A stretch of 64,000 bases of DNA from Microbacterium sp. Leaf159 (GTDB lineage: Bacteria > Actinomycetota > Actinomycetes > Actinomycetales > Microbacteriaceae), in NCBI RefSeq assembly GCF_001423615.1, contig NZ_LMOU01000001.1, positions 2,083,702 through 2,147,701 of the forward strand. Direction: 5' to 3'. A program made the translations under genes and the position numbers. Positions 8,413 to 22,264 of the stretch are shown one piece after another (position 1 is the first letter of the stretch; each line of letters starts with the position of its first letter). Under the pieces are notes generated by a model. That model did no database searches and was not told where the DNA came from. It was given only the letters and a program-made list of their open reading frames with translations.

Positions 8413-10563
8413 ATGACCCTCACCACCACGCCCTCCGAGACACCGTCGGAACAGCAGGATGCTGCGGCATCCGCCCCGACCACACCGCCGCGCTCTTTCG
8501 GCTGGGCGCAACTGACCCAGGCGCTTCCCGGCGCGCTGCGCAAGCTGAACCCCGCATCTCTCGTGCGCAACCCCGTGATGCTGCTCGTCTGGGTCGGCGC
8601 CGCGTTCACGACCGTGCTCGCGATCGCCGAACCGTTCCTCGGCGGCCCCGCCGACTCGGGCGGAACCCCGGTGCCCGCACCGTTCACCTGGGGCATCGCG
8701 ATCTGGCTGTGGCTGACCGTGCTGTTCGCCAACGTCGCCGAGTCGGTGGCCGAGGGCCGCGGCAAGGCTCAGGCTGCGAGCCTGCGCAAGACCCGCACGA
8801 GCACCATGGCCCGTCGCGTGGTGCGGTACGACGCAGGCGCGGATGCCACGGCCGAGCGCACGGAGACGGTCGACGTCTCGTCGGCCGAGCTGCAGCGCGA
8901 TGACATCGTGATCGTCACTGCGGGCGAGCTGATCCCCGGCGACGGCGACATCGTCGCGGGCATCGCCACGGTCGACGAGTCGGCGATCACAGGCGAGAGC
9001 GCCCCGGTCATCCGCGAATCCGGCGGCGACCGCAGTGCCGTCACCGGAGGCACGCGAGTGCTGTCGGATCGCATCGTCGTGCGCATCACCTCGAAGCCCG
9101 GCGAGACGTTCGTCGACCGCATGATCGCTCTCGTCGAGGGTGCCAGCCGTCAGCGCACGCCGAACGAGATCGCGCTCAACATCCTGCTCGCGAGCCTGTC
9201 GATCGTGTTCGTCGTCGTGGTGCTCGCACTGAACCCGATCGCCTCGTACGCGGCGTCGCCCGTCAGCATCCCGGTGCTGATCGCCCTGCTCGTGTGCCTG
9301 ATCCCCACCACGATCGGCGCCCTGCTCTCGGCCATCGGCATCGCCGGCATGGACCGTCTCGTGCAGCGCAACGTGCTCGCGATGTCGGGCCGCGCGGTCG
9401 AGGCCGCAGGAGACGTCACGACCCTGCTGCTCGACAAGACCGGCACCATCACCTACGGCAACCGCCAGGCCCACGAGGTGCTGCGACTCGGAGGCGTCGA
9501 CCCCGACGAACTGCTGCGCGTCGCCGCCCTCGCATCCCTCGCCGACCCGACGCCCGAGGGCGCTTCGATCGTCGAGCTGGCGCTGAGCCGCGGCATCCGG
9601 GTCGACGAGCCGGCGGATGCCGTGGTCGTGCCGTTCACCGCGCAGACCCGCATGTCGGGCCTCGACCTGGCCGACGGCACACAGATCCGCAAGGGCGCAG
9701 GCTCGGCGATCAGCGCCTGGCTCGGACTCGGGGCGGATGCCGAACTCACCGGCCTCGTCGACGGCGTCGCCTCGAGCGGCGGCACCCCGCTGGTGGTGGC
9801 CGTGAAGCACGCGGCGGGAATCGGCGAAGTGCTCGGCGTCGTGCACCTCAAGGACATCGTGAAGGACGGCCTGCGCGAGCGGTTCGAGGAACTCCGCAGC
9901 ATGGGCATCCGCACGGTCATGATCACGGGCGACAACCCGCTGACGGCCGCCGCGATCGCGAAGGAGGCGGGCGTCGACGACTTCCTCGCCGAGGCGACCC
10001 CCGAGCAGAAGCTCGAGCTGATCAAGCGCGAACAGGAGGGCGGCCGCCTCGTCGCCATGACCGGTGACGGCACGAACGACGCCCCGGCTCTCGCCCAGGC
10101 CGACGTCGGCGTCGCGATGAACACCGGCACGTCGGCGGCGAAGGAGGCAGGCAACATGGTCGACCTCGACTCGGACCCGACCAAGCTGATCGACATCGTG
10201 CGCATCGGCAAGCAGCTGCTCATCACCCGTGGAGCGCTCACGACGTTCTCGCTCGCGAACGACATCGCCAAGTACTTCGCCATCATCCCGGCGATGTTCA
10301 TGGGCGTCTTCCCCGGGCTCGCGGCGCTCAACATCATGCAGCTGCACTCACCGGCATCCGCAGTCACCAGCGCGATCATCTTCAACGCGATCGTGATCGT
10401 CTTCCTCATCCCGCTCGCACTCCGAGGGGTCAAGTACCGTCCCGCGAGCGCCTCGCAGATCCTGCAGCGCAACCTGCTCGTCTACGGCCTGGGCGGGGTG
10501 ATCGCGCCGTTCATCGGCATCAAGCTGATCGACCTCGTCATCACCCTCATCCCCGGTTTCTGA
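8413..10563 (+). CDS. kdpB: KdpB, P-type ATPase subunit
   Basis: A 716-aa catalytic subunit that hydrolyses ATP to energise K+ uptake through KdpA. The phosphorylation site is D341 in DKTGTIT. The actuator TGES loop is present ([10 protein letters not shown], about residue 195), as are the nucleotide-binding domain and the hinge motif [17 protein letters not shown] (about residues 550-566). The N-terminus has a short hydrophilic extension before the first helix. It starts one base after the kdpA stop and is followed by a 43-bp gap to kdpC. Confidence 0.97.
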   Translation: MTLTTTPSETPSEQQDAAASAPTTPPRSFGWAQLTQALPGALRKLNPASLVRNPVMLLVWVGAAFTTVLAIAEPFLGGPADSGGTPVPAPFTWGIAIWLWLTVLFANVAESVAEGRGKAQAASLRKTRTSTMARRVVRYDAGADATAERTETVDVSSAELQRDDIVIVTAGELIPGDGDIVAGIATVDESAITGESAPVIRESGGDRSAVTGGTRVLSDRIVVRITSKPGETFVDRMIALVEGASRQRTPNEIALNILLASLSIVFVVVVLALNPIASYAASPVSIPVLIALLVCLIPTTIGALLSAIGIAGMDRLVQRNVLAMSGRAVEAAGDVTTLLLDKTGTITYGNRQAHEVLRLGGVDPDELLRVAALASLADPTPEGASIVELALSRGIRVDEPADAVVVPFTAQTRMSGLDLADGTQIRKGAGSAISAWLGLGADAELTGLVDGVASSGGTPLVVAVKHAAGIGEVLGVVHLKDIVKDGLRERFEELRSMGIRTVMITGDNPLTAAAIAKEAGVDDFLAEATPEQKLELIKREQEGGRLVAMTGDGTNDAPALAQADVGVAMNTGTSAAKEAGNMVDLDSDPTKLIDIVRIGKQLLITRGALTTFSLANDIAKYFAIIPAMFMGVFPGLAALNIMQLHSPASAVTSAIIFNAIVIVFLIPLALRGVKYRPASASQILQRNLLVYGLGGVIAPFIGIKLIDLVITLIPGF

Positions 10564-10606
10564 CCGGCATCCGCCTCGCTTCCCTCTCGCCTCTGAAAGG
10601 CCTCTC

Positions 10607-11206
10607 ATGTCCTCCTCCCGCACCGCTGCCCGCACCACCGGCGTCGCGATCCGCGCGATGCTCGTGCTCACCCTCGTGCTCGGCGTCGGCTACACGCTGG
10701 TCGTCACCGGCATCGGCCAGCTGCTGCTGCCGTTCCAGGCGAACGGCTCCCCGCTCGCCGACGGCAAGGGCAGCTCGCTGATCGGGCAGTCCTTCACGGA
10801 TGCCGACGGCGAGGCGCTTCCCGAGTACTTCCAGTCGCGTCCCTCGGCCGCCGGAGACGGCTATGACGGAGCGGGGTCGAGCGGCAGCAACCTGGGCCCG
10901 GAGAACCCCGACCTCGTCGCGGCGATCGGCGAGCGCCAGGCGGCCATCGCCGAGCGGGAGGGCGTGAGCATCGAGGCTGTGCCGGCCGACGCCGTGACCG
11001 CTTCGGGCTCGGGCCTCGACCCGCACATCAGCGTCGCCTACGCCCTGCTGCAGGTGCCTCGGGTGGCGGCCGAGCGGGGCATGCCCGAACAGCAGGTGCG
11101 CGACCTCGTGGAGTCTAGGATTCAAGGGCGGGATCTGGGATTCCTCGGCGCAGAACGCATCAACGTCGCCGAACTCAATCTCGCGCTCGATGAGCAGGAG
11201 GGCTGA
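10607..11206 (+). CDS. kdpC: KdpC subunit
   Basis: A 199-aa protein with one N-terminal membrane helix (residues about 15-37) and a periplasm-side domain carrying the family signatures LIGQSFTD, YFQSRPSAAG, SGSNLGPENP and SGSGLDPHIS. The C-terminus ends RINVAELNLALDEQEG, as usual. KdpC assists ATP binding and assembly of the pump. The TGA shares its last base with the kdpD ATG, so structural and regulatory genes are in one operon. Confidence 0.96.
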   Translation: MSSSRTAARTTGVAIRAMLVLTLVLGVGYTLVVTGIGQLLLPFQANGSPLADGKGSSLIGQSFTDADGEALPEYFQSRPSAAGDGYDGAGSSGSNLGPENPDLVAAIGERQAAIAEREGVSIEAVPADAVTASGSGLDPHISVAYALLQVPRVAAERGMPEQQVRDLVESRIQGRDLGFLGAERINVAELNLALDEQEG

Positions 11207-13740
11207 TGACGGCAGAGCGGATGCCGCGGCGCGGCCGACTCCGCGTGCTGCTCGGCGCAGCCCCCGGTGTCGGCAAGACCTTCGAGATGCTCGTCGAAGG
11301 ACGCCGGCTGCTCGATGAGGGCCGCGATGTGGTGATCGCGATCGTCGAGACGCATGAGCGCGCGGCGACCGCGGCGCAGACCATCGGCATCCCCGAGGTT
11401 CCCCGTCGCACCGATCTGCACCGGGGCGTGCCGCTGAGCGAGATGGATCTGGATGCCGTGCTCGCACGCCGCCCCGAGATCGCCCTGGTCGACGAGCTCG
11501 CCCACACGAACACCCCCGGGTCGCAGAATCAGAAGCGCTGGCAGGACGTCGATGTGCTGCTGGACGCGGGCATCGACGTCGTCACGACCGTCAACGTGCA
11601 GCACATCGAATCGTTGAACGCGGTGGTCGAGAAGATCACCGGCATCGCGCAGCAGGAGACGATCCCGGATGCCGTGGTGCGGGCGGCCGACGAGATCGAG
11701 GTCGTCGACCTCGCCCCGCAGACGTTGCGCGACCGTCTCTCGGCCGGACTCGTCTACCCCGCCGAGCGGATCGACGCAGCCCTGTCGAACTACTTCCGCC
11801 TCGGCAACCTCACAGCACTCCGCGAGCTCGCACTGCTGTGGCTGGCCGACGAGGTCGACAGCGCGCTGCGCAGCTACCGCGCCGACCACGGCATCGAGGG
11901 CGCGTGGCAGGCGCGCGAGCGCGTGGTCGTCGCGCTCACGGGTGGCCCGGAGGGTGAAACGCTGCTGCGCCGAGGGGCGCGCATCGCGGCACGGTCGGCC
12001 GGCGGCGAGCTGCTCGCGGTGCATGTCGCAGCCCAAGACGGACTGCGCGACGAGACCCCGGGTGCTCTTGCGGCGCAGCGCTCTCTGGTCGAGTCACTCG
12101 GCGGCAGCTTCCACCAGATCATCGGCGACGACATCCCCGAGACCCTCGTCGAGTTCGCACAGGGCGCGGATGCCACGCAGCTCGTGATCGGCGTCAGCCG
12201 GCGCGGGCGTCTCGCGGCGGCGCTGACCGGACCGGGCATCGGATCCGAGGTCATCCGCCGCTCCGGCGACATCGACGTGCACATCGTCACGCACGCTGCC
12301 GCGGGCGGACGCGTCGCCCTCCCCCGCATCACCGGCGGTGCCCTCGGATGGCGACGTCAGCTGCTCGGGTTCGCGGTGGCGCTCGTCTTCGGGCCGCTGC
12401 TGTCGTGGGCGATGTTCGCGTTCCGCAGCCCCGAGTCGATCACCGTCGAGGTGCTGGCCTTCCAGCTGCTCGTCGTGATCGTCGCCCTCGTGGGAGGGCT
12501 GCGACCGGCCGTCTTCGCGGCGGTGCTGTCGGGCGTCACGCTCGACTTCCTGTTCGTCGCTCCGCTCTTCACCATCACCATCGCGCATCCGCTGCATGTG
12601 CTCGCCCTCGCGCTGTACGTGACGATCGCCATTCTCGTCAGCATCATCGTCGACCAGGCGGCCCGGCGAGCCCGCACCGCTCAACGTGCCGCCGCCGAAG
12701 CCGAACTGCTCGCCGCGGTCGCCGGCAACGTGCTCCGCGGAGACAACGCCGTGCTCGCCCTCGTCAGCCGCACCCGCGAGGCGTTCGGCCTCACCGGCGT
12801 GCGGCTGCTCAGCGCCGACGGCGAGGTGCTGGCGAGCGACGGGGAACCGGTGCCCGACGGCCGCGCCACGACGATCGCCGTCGGATCCGGGCCTGCGCCC
12901 GCTGTGCTCGAACTGCACGGGGAGCCCCTCGACACTCCGGCCCGACGACTGCTCGACGCGATCGTCGCGCAGCTCGCCGCGGCGATCGAGCACACCGACC
13001 TGCGCGCGACCGCACGCGAAGTCGCCGCCCTCGCCGAGACCGATCAGGTGCGCAGCGCCCTGCTCTCGGCGGTCAGCCATGACCTGCGCCGACCGCTCGC
13101 CTCGGCCGTCGCCGCGATCGGCGGGCTGCGCGCGGCGCACTCGCTGTCGGCATCCGACCGGGAAGAACTGCTCGCCACGGCCGACGAGAGCCTCGCGACC
13201 CTGTCATCGCTGGTGACCGACCTGCTCGACGTCAGTCGGGTGCAGGCCGGCGTGCTGGCTGTCTCGACCATGCGACTCGACGTCGCGGGCCCCGTGCTCG
13301 CCGCCGTCGATGAGCTGGGTCTCGGTCCGTCGGATGTCGAGCTGGCACTCGATGCCGAGCTGCCCGCCGCCTCGGCTGATCCGGTGCTGCTGCAGCGCGT
13401 GCTCGTGAACGTGATCGCCAACGCGTACCGCCACTCGCCCTCCGAGAGCCGGGTGATCGTCTCGACCAGCACGATCGGCGACCACGCCGAGATCCGCGTC
13501 ATCGACCGCGGCGCCGGGGTCCCCGCCGAGAAGCGCGATGAGATCTTCCAGCCGTTCCAGCGGCTCGGCGACACCGACAACACCACCGGACTCGGCCTCG
13601 GCCTCGCCCTGTCGCGCGGATTCGCCGAGGGCATGGGCGGTACCCTGACACCCGAGGACACCCCCGGCGGTGGACTCACCATGGTCATCTCGCTGCCCCT
13701 GGCGGCAGAGCCCGATCCCCTGCAGGAGGAGACGGAGTGA
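11206..13740 (+). CDS. kdpD: KdpD sensor histidine kinase
   Basis: An 844-aa sensor. The N-terminal KdpD domain has a Walker A, GAAPGVGKT (about residues 17-25), and a DELAHTN motif. A universal-stress-like domain follows (about 230-365), then four closely spaced membrane helices (about 385-490), a GAF-like stretch and the kinase core. The phospho-acceptor is H625 in SAVSHDLRRP; N-box (NVIANAYRH) and G-box (GLGLGLALS) follow. It senses K+ limitation and phosphorylates KdpE. It overlaps kdpE by 4 bp. Confidence 0.95.
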   Translation: MTAERMPRRGRLRVLLGAAPGVGKTFEMLVEGRRLLDEGRDVVIAIVETHERAATAAQTIGIPEVPRRTDLHRGVPLSEMDLDAVLARRPEIALVDELAHTNTPGSQNQKRWQDVDVLLDAGIDVVTTVNVQHIESLNAVVEKITGIAQQETIPDAVVRAADEIEVVDLAPQTLRDRLSAGLVYPAERIDAALSNYFRLGNLTALRELALLWLADEVDSALRSYRADHGIEGAWQARERVVVALTGGPEGETLLRRGARIAARSAGGELLAVHVAAQDGLRDETPGALAAQRSLVESLGGSFHQIIGDDIPETLVEFAQGADATQLVIGVSRRGRLAAALTGPGIGSEVIRRSGDIDVHIVTHAAAGGRVALPRITGGALGWRRQLLGFAVALVFGPLLSWAMFAFRSPESITVEVLAFQLLVVIVALVGGLRPAVFAAVLSGVTLDFLFVAPLFTITIAHPLHVLALALYVTIAILVSIIVDQAARRARTAQRAAAEAELLAAVAGNVLRGDNAVLALVSRTREAFGLTGVRLLSADGEVLASDGEPVPDGRATTIAVGSGPAPAVLELHGEPLDTPARRLLDAIVAQLAAAIEHTDLRATAREVAALAETDQVRSALLSAVSHDLRRPLASAVAAIGGLRAAHSLSASDREELLATADESLATLSSLVTDLLDVSRVQAGVLAVSTMRLDVAGPVLAAVDELGLGPSDVELALDAELPAASADPVLLQRVLVNVIANAYRHSPSESRVIVSTSTIGDHAEIRVIDRGAGVPAEKRDEIFQPFQRLGDTDNTTGLGLGLALSRGFAEGMGGTLTPEDTPGGGLTMVISLPLAAEPDPLQEETE

Positions 13741-14408
13741 AGCTCCTCATCGCCGACGACGACCCCCAGATGGTGCGGGCATTGCGAATCACGCTCTCCG
13801 CTCACGGATACGAGGTCGTCGTCGCTCCCGACGGGGCCGCCGCCGTGGCCGCTGCCGCGCAGACGCACCCAGACCTGATCATGCTCGACCTCGGGATGCC
13901 GCGGCTCGACGGCATCGAGGTGATCCAGGCGCTCCGCGGATGGACGAACGTGCCCATCATCGTCGTGTCGGGGCGCACCGGGTCCGCCGACAAGGTCGAG
14001 GCGCTGGATGCCGGAGCCGATGACTTCGTCACCAAGCCCTTCCAGGTCGACGAACTGCTCGCGCGGCTCCGTGCGCTCTCTCGCCGGTCGGTGCCGGTGG
14101 GAGGAGAGTCGACCGTCGGGTTCGGCGACGTGGTCGTCGACCTCGCGACCAAGACCGTCACCCGGGCAGGATCGCGGGTGCACCTGACCCCGACCGAGTG
14201 GCGCATGCTCGAGCACCTCGCGCGGCACCCTGGAGCCCTGGTCACCCGGCAGGATCTGCTGAAGGAGATCTGGGGCAGTGAGCAGGTGTCGGACTCTGGC
14301 TACCTGCGGCTCTACATGTCGCAGCTGCGCAAGAAGCTCGAGGCCGAGCCCAGCGCGCCCGAGCACCTGCTGACGGAGTCGGGCATGGGCTACCGGCTCG
14401 TGCTCTGA
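13737..14408 (+). CDS. kdpE: KdpE response regulator (OmpR family)
   Basis: A 223-aa regulator with a receiver domain (acidic pocket DDD at 7-9, phospho-acceptor D51 in LIMLDLGMP, Lys in TKPFQ) and a winged-helix output domain (about 125-223, LTPTEWRMLEHLARHPG). It activates kdp transcription when phosphorylated by KdpD. The ATG at 13737 overlaps the kdpD stop (ATGA). It ends 9 bp before the convergent tspO-like gene, with no room for a separate hairpin terminator. Confidence 0.95.
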   Translation: MKLLIADDDPQMVRALRITLSAHGYEVVVAPDGAAAVAAAAQTHPDLIMLDLGMPRLDGIEVIQALRGWTNVPIIVVSGRTGSADKVEALDAGADDFVTKPFQVDELLARLRALSRRSVPVGGESTVGFGDVVVDLATKTVTRAGSRVHLTPTEWRMLEHLARHPGALVTRQDLLKEIWGSEQVSDSGYLRLYMSQLRKKLEAEPSAPEHLLTESGMGYRLVL

Positions 14409-14417
14409 GCTCTGCGC

Positions 14418-15212
14418 TCAGGCCGCGACGTCTGCCCGCGACCGACGCAGGACGCCGAACGCGCCGGCTGCGACGAGGGCGACAGCGACGATGATCCCGG
14501 CGATGCCGACGACGGTGCTCTCGGGCTCTCCGGTGAAGCGACCGACCGCGAGCCAGCCGAGACCCCACGCCGTCGCGAGGGCGGGGGCGATGCGCTTGGT
14601 GACGAGCGCGCAGGCGACACCGATCACGAGCACGACGGCGAGCACGGCGACCGCCCAGATCTCGGCCTGGTCGGCCCAACTCTCGGGGGCGATCTGCGTG
14701 AGCCACGCCGTGGCGTTGGCGACGGTCGCGATCGTCACCCAGCCGAAATGCAGACCGTTGGCTCCGTCGACGACGATGCGCTCGGGCCAGGTGCGGGCGC
14801 GGCTGCGTCCGAGGATCACGATGACACGGGCGAGGGTCGCGAGCAGGACGGCGATCACGAGCACCGTGAGGGGCAGCGACAAGAACTGCGCCGTCACGAG
14901 CCACAGTCCGTTGAGGATCATGGATGCGGCGATCCATCCGCCGACTGCGCGCTGGCGCTCATCTGCCCGCTGCGCCGGCAGCGCCTGCCACACCGTATAC
15001 GCGATCAGGCCGATGTAGATCAGCGACCAGATCGAGAAGGCGGGGCCGGCCGGGGCGAGGTACGACCCCTCCGCCGACAGCGCTCCGTCTTGCAGCTCAC
15101 TGACCGAGGTGCCGCCGAAGGCACCGGATCCGACCGCCGCGGCTATCAGCATGAAGGTGGCCGAGGCGATGATGAACGACTGTCGGGCGATGTCCTGCGT
15201 CCGGGATTCCAT
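14418..15212 (-). CDS. TspO/MBR-like (tryptophan-rich sensory) membrane protein
   Basis: A 264-aa membrane protein with about 8 predicted helices. It has an aromatic pattern typical of actinobacterial proteins annotated as tryptophan-rich sensory proteins: PAGPAFSIWSLIYIGLIAYTVWQALPAQ and NGLWLVTAQ, then HFGWVTIATVANATAW. It is longer than classic five-helix TspO (about 160 aa). TspO-type proteins bind tetrapyrroles or other hydrophobic ligands, but no ligand can be inferred here. A short perfect palindrome lies upstream at 15274-15288, so it may be regulated on its own. Confidence 0.75.
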   Translation of the reverse strand: MESRTQDIARQSFIIASATFMLIAAAVGSGAFGGTSVSELQDGALSAEGSYLAPAGPAFSIWSLIYIGLIAYTVWQALPAQRADERQRAVGGWIAASMILNGLWLVTAQFLSLPLTVLVIAVLLATLARVIVILGRSRARTWPERIVVDGANGLHFGWVTIATVANATAWLTQIAPESWADQAEIWAVAVLAVVLVIGVACALVTKRIAPALATAWGLGWLAVGRFTGEPESTVVGIAGIIVAVALVAAGAFGVLRRSRADVAA

Positions 15213-15273
15213 GCTCGCAACCTACGCGCGAGCGGGTGGGTGCGCAGGAGCCTTGACACCGGCATCCAGAAAC

Positions 15274-15288
15274 GCTAGCCAGGCTAGC
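15274..15288. promoter_or_regulatory. Perfect palindrome upstream of the tspO-like gene
   Basis: GCTAGCC-A-GGCTAGC is a perfect 7+1+7 palindrome about 62 bp upstream of the tspO-like start and 24 bp downstream of the tetR stop. Its size and symmetry suit a dimeric repressor site. The cognate regulator is not identified. Confidence 0.4.
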
Positions 15289-15311
15289 TAAATGACACTG
15301 TCGCGGCGCGC

Positions 15312-15875
15312 TCAGGCGGCGACGGCCGCGTCGATCAGCACTTCGGCGGCATTGCGCGCCTGCACGGCGACCTGCGGATCCGCGGCGATGGCGGCGGTGC
15401 TCTGCGCACCCTCCGCGAGGATCGACAGCTGCGCGGCAAGAGACGCCGGCGCCCCCGCATCCACCACGAGTCCCGACATGTAGGCCTGGAACGAGGCCTT
15501 GTGGTCACGGACGATCTGCGCGACCTCGGGGTTCGTGCCACCGAGTTCACCGAACGCGTTGATGAAGGCGCAGCCACGGAAGTCGTCGGCGCAGAACCAG
15601 TCCTCGAGGTACCCGTACACGGCGAGCAGGCGGTCGCGGGGGTCGGCCCCGGCATCCGCCACAGCCCCCGTCAGCCCCGACTCCCACTCCGCGTGTTTGC
15701 GCGCGAGCACAGCGGTGACGATGTCGGTCTTCGAGGGGAAGAGCGCATAGAGCTTGCGCAGCGAGACCCCGGCCGCGGCCCGCAGCTCATCCATGCCGAC
15801 AGCCGCGTAGCCCTTGCGGTAATACAGTTCGTCGGCCGCCGCAAGGATCTGTTCACGCACTGTTCCGTCCGTCAT
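15312..15875 (-). CDS. TetR/AcrR-family transcriptional repressor
   Basis: A 187-aa regulator starting at ATG 15875. The N-terminal HTH spans about residues 5-50 (REQILAAADELYYRKGYAAV, then AAAGVSLRKLYALFPSKTDI). The C-terminal ligand domain holds DFRGCAFINAFGE, typical of the LmrA/YxaF-like TetR branch. It is divergent from a chloroperoxidase-like hydrolase, and two GAGAACGNNCGTTCTC palindromes lie between them, so it very likely represses both genes. A longer in-frame start at 15926 would read through the operator and is unlikely. Confidence 0.9.
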   Translation of the reverse strand: MTDGTVREQILAAADELYYRKGYAAVGMDELRAAAGVSLRKLYALFPSKTDIVTAVLARKHAEWESGLTGAVADAGADPRDRLLAVYGYLEDWFCADDFRGCAFINAFGELGGTNPEVAQIVRDHKASFQAYMSGLVVDAGAPASLAAQLSILAEGAQSTAAIAADPQVAVQARNAAEVLIDAAVAA

Positions 15876-15888
15876 GCTCCCAGTGTAC

Positions 15889-16813
<925 letters not shown>

Positions 16814-16827
16814 TCCGCGACCGGCCC

Positions 16828-16863
16828 GAGAGCCCGGCATCCACCTCAGGATGCCGGGCTCTC
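16828..16863. terminator. Bidirectional hairpin terminator
   Basis: A perfect 15-bp stem (arms 16828-16842 and 16849-16863) with loop ACCTCA, between the convergent hydrolase and GH53 genes. No U-tract is seen, as is common in high-GC actinobacteria. Confidence 0.85.
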
Positions 16864-16869
16864 GCGCTG

Positions 16870-20577
<3,708 letters not shown>

Positions 20578-20578
<1 letters not shown>

Positions 20579-22200
20579 CACTGGTACTCCTCGAGCTTGC
20601 GGGTCTGTCGGAAGCTCAGCGCTGAGATGAGACCGACCACGATGAAGGCGATGATCGACAGCGCACTCGCGAGGCCGTAGTCGGCCGCACCACCCGAGAC
20701 GCCCGAGACGTCGTAGATGGCCGAGACGAGGATGTCGGTCGAACCCAGTGCGTACGGAGCCCCGGCGATCGCCGGCCCGCCGTTGTTGAAGGTGTAGATC
20801 ACGGTGAAGTTGTTGAACGCGACGGCGAACGAGGCGATCAGGAGCGGCGCTGTCGACACGAGCAGCAGCGGCAGCACGATCGAGCGGAAGCGCTGCAGCT
20901 TGTTCGCCCCGTCGATCTCGGCGGCCTCGAGCGTCTCGCCCGGGAGCGATTGCAGCGCACCCGTGCACACGAGGAACCAGTACGGGTAGCTCAGCCACAC
21001 GTTCACGAAGATCACCGCTGCTCGGGTGAGCCACGGGTCGCCGAGCCAGTTGATCTGCGAGCCGAAGAAGAACAGGTCGTTGATCACGCCGAACTCGGCG
21101 TTGAACATGCCGCGGAAGAGCAGTGCGGCCATGAACGCCGGGAACGCGTACGGGAGGATGAACAGCGCCCGGAGGAACCGCCGCCCCTTGACCCGAGGGT
21201 CGTTGTAGACGATCGCGAGCCCGAGTCCGACGGCGAAGCTGAGCACGACCGACAGGATCGCGAACGCGAAGGTCCAGACCGTGACGCTCAGCAGGGTGCC
21301 GGCGAGGTTCGCATCGGTGAAAAGCTTGAGGAAGTTGGCGAACCCGACGTTCACCGACCACCCCGTCGGCAGCGCCGTGCCGTCCTCGGCGACGAACGCC
21401 CCGAGATCCGAGGCGGTGTAGACCGTGCCCGACTGCGTGTCGGTGATGGTCTGCGCCTCGGCATCCCACACCAGCGTCGGCTCGTAGACCGCTCCGGTGG
21501 ATCCCTCTCTGGTGCGGATCGAGCCGTCGTTCGGGTCGTCCGACACCGGAACGCGGAGTTCCTGGATCGTCGCGCCGAGCGTCGCATCCGTCAGCACCGA
21601 CGCCCGCGGGACGACCGTCCAGCCGGGCACCTCACTGGGAGCACCGGTCGTGCCGACCTCGGCGCCCGAGACATCGGACAGCGGCTCGGTGGCCGACCCG
21701 ACCTGCACATCACCGTCGTCGTCGACGATCGCGAAGCCGAGTTCACCGCCGCGCTCGACGATCGACAGCGGATATTCGGAGGAGCCCTCGACACGGCGCT
21801 CGCCCTGGATGAGAGCCGCCTCGACCGCCTGCTCCTGCGTGCCGACGTGGCCGGTGCCGTAGTTCGTGAAGGCGATGTAGGCGGTGTAGCCGAAGATGAA
21901 GATCTGGAAGACGAGCAGGAAGATCAGGCCGGGGAGCAGGTACTTCAGCGGCAGCGCCCGACGGGTGAAATACACCCAGTCGGCGATGATCACCAGCAGC
22001 ACGACGACGCCGAGGACGATCCACGACTCGGCGCTCCACGCCGAGATCGCCGTCATGATGCCGAAGGCGTTGACCAGCGCCATCAGGGCCAGCTTGATGA
22101 GGAAGCCCCAGCCGAGACCGCGGAAACGGCGGGCGTGGGATTCGCGCGAAGGCTTCACCACAGGGGTGGGCGCCTCGGTGGGCGGTGCCTGGATCGTCAT
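20578..22200 (-). CDS. Galacto-oligosaccharide ABC importer permease, MalF/GanP type
   Basis: A 540-aa permease starting at ATG 22200. The first helices (about 35-110) are followed by a large extracytoplasmic P2-like loop (about 125-280), as in long MalF proteins, which contacts the binding protein. The rest is a six-helix core with the EAA loop EAAEIDGANKLQRFRSIVLP near residue 430. It pairs with the downstream MalG-type subunit. A strong stem-loop in the 64-bp gap upstream separates it from the binding-protein gene. Confidence 0.92.
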
Positions 22201-22206
22201 GTGTGC

Positions 22207-22257
22207 GTCCTGTCTGCGGATCGCAGGACGGGGAGGGGTTCGGGCCCCTCCCCGTCC
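22207..22257 (-). promoter_or_regulatory. Intercistronic stem-loop pair between binding protein and permease genes
   Basis: Arms 22226-22238 and 22245-22257 form a perfect 13-bp GC-rich stem. A second, weaker stem (22207-22212 with 22224-22229) shares the GTCC bases and would cover the AGGA ribosome site of the permease. The layout suits partial attenuation or mRNA stabilisation, giving more binding protein than permease. Confidence 0.65.
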
Positions 22258-22264
22258 GGCAGGA

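Noticed and set aside
6675..10347. Very long minus-strand frames of 696 and 662 codons across kdpA and kdpB
   Set aside because: They are antisense to strongly conserved Kdp genes and have low-complexity Glu/Arg/His-rich composition, a normal effect of high GC.
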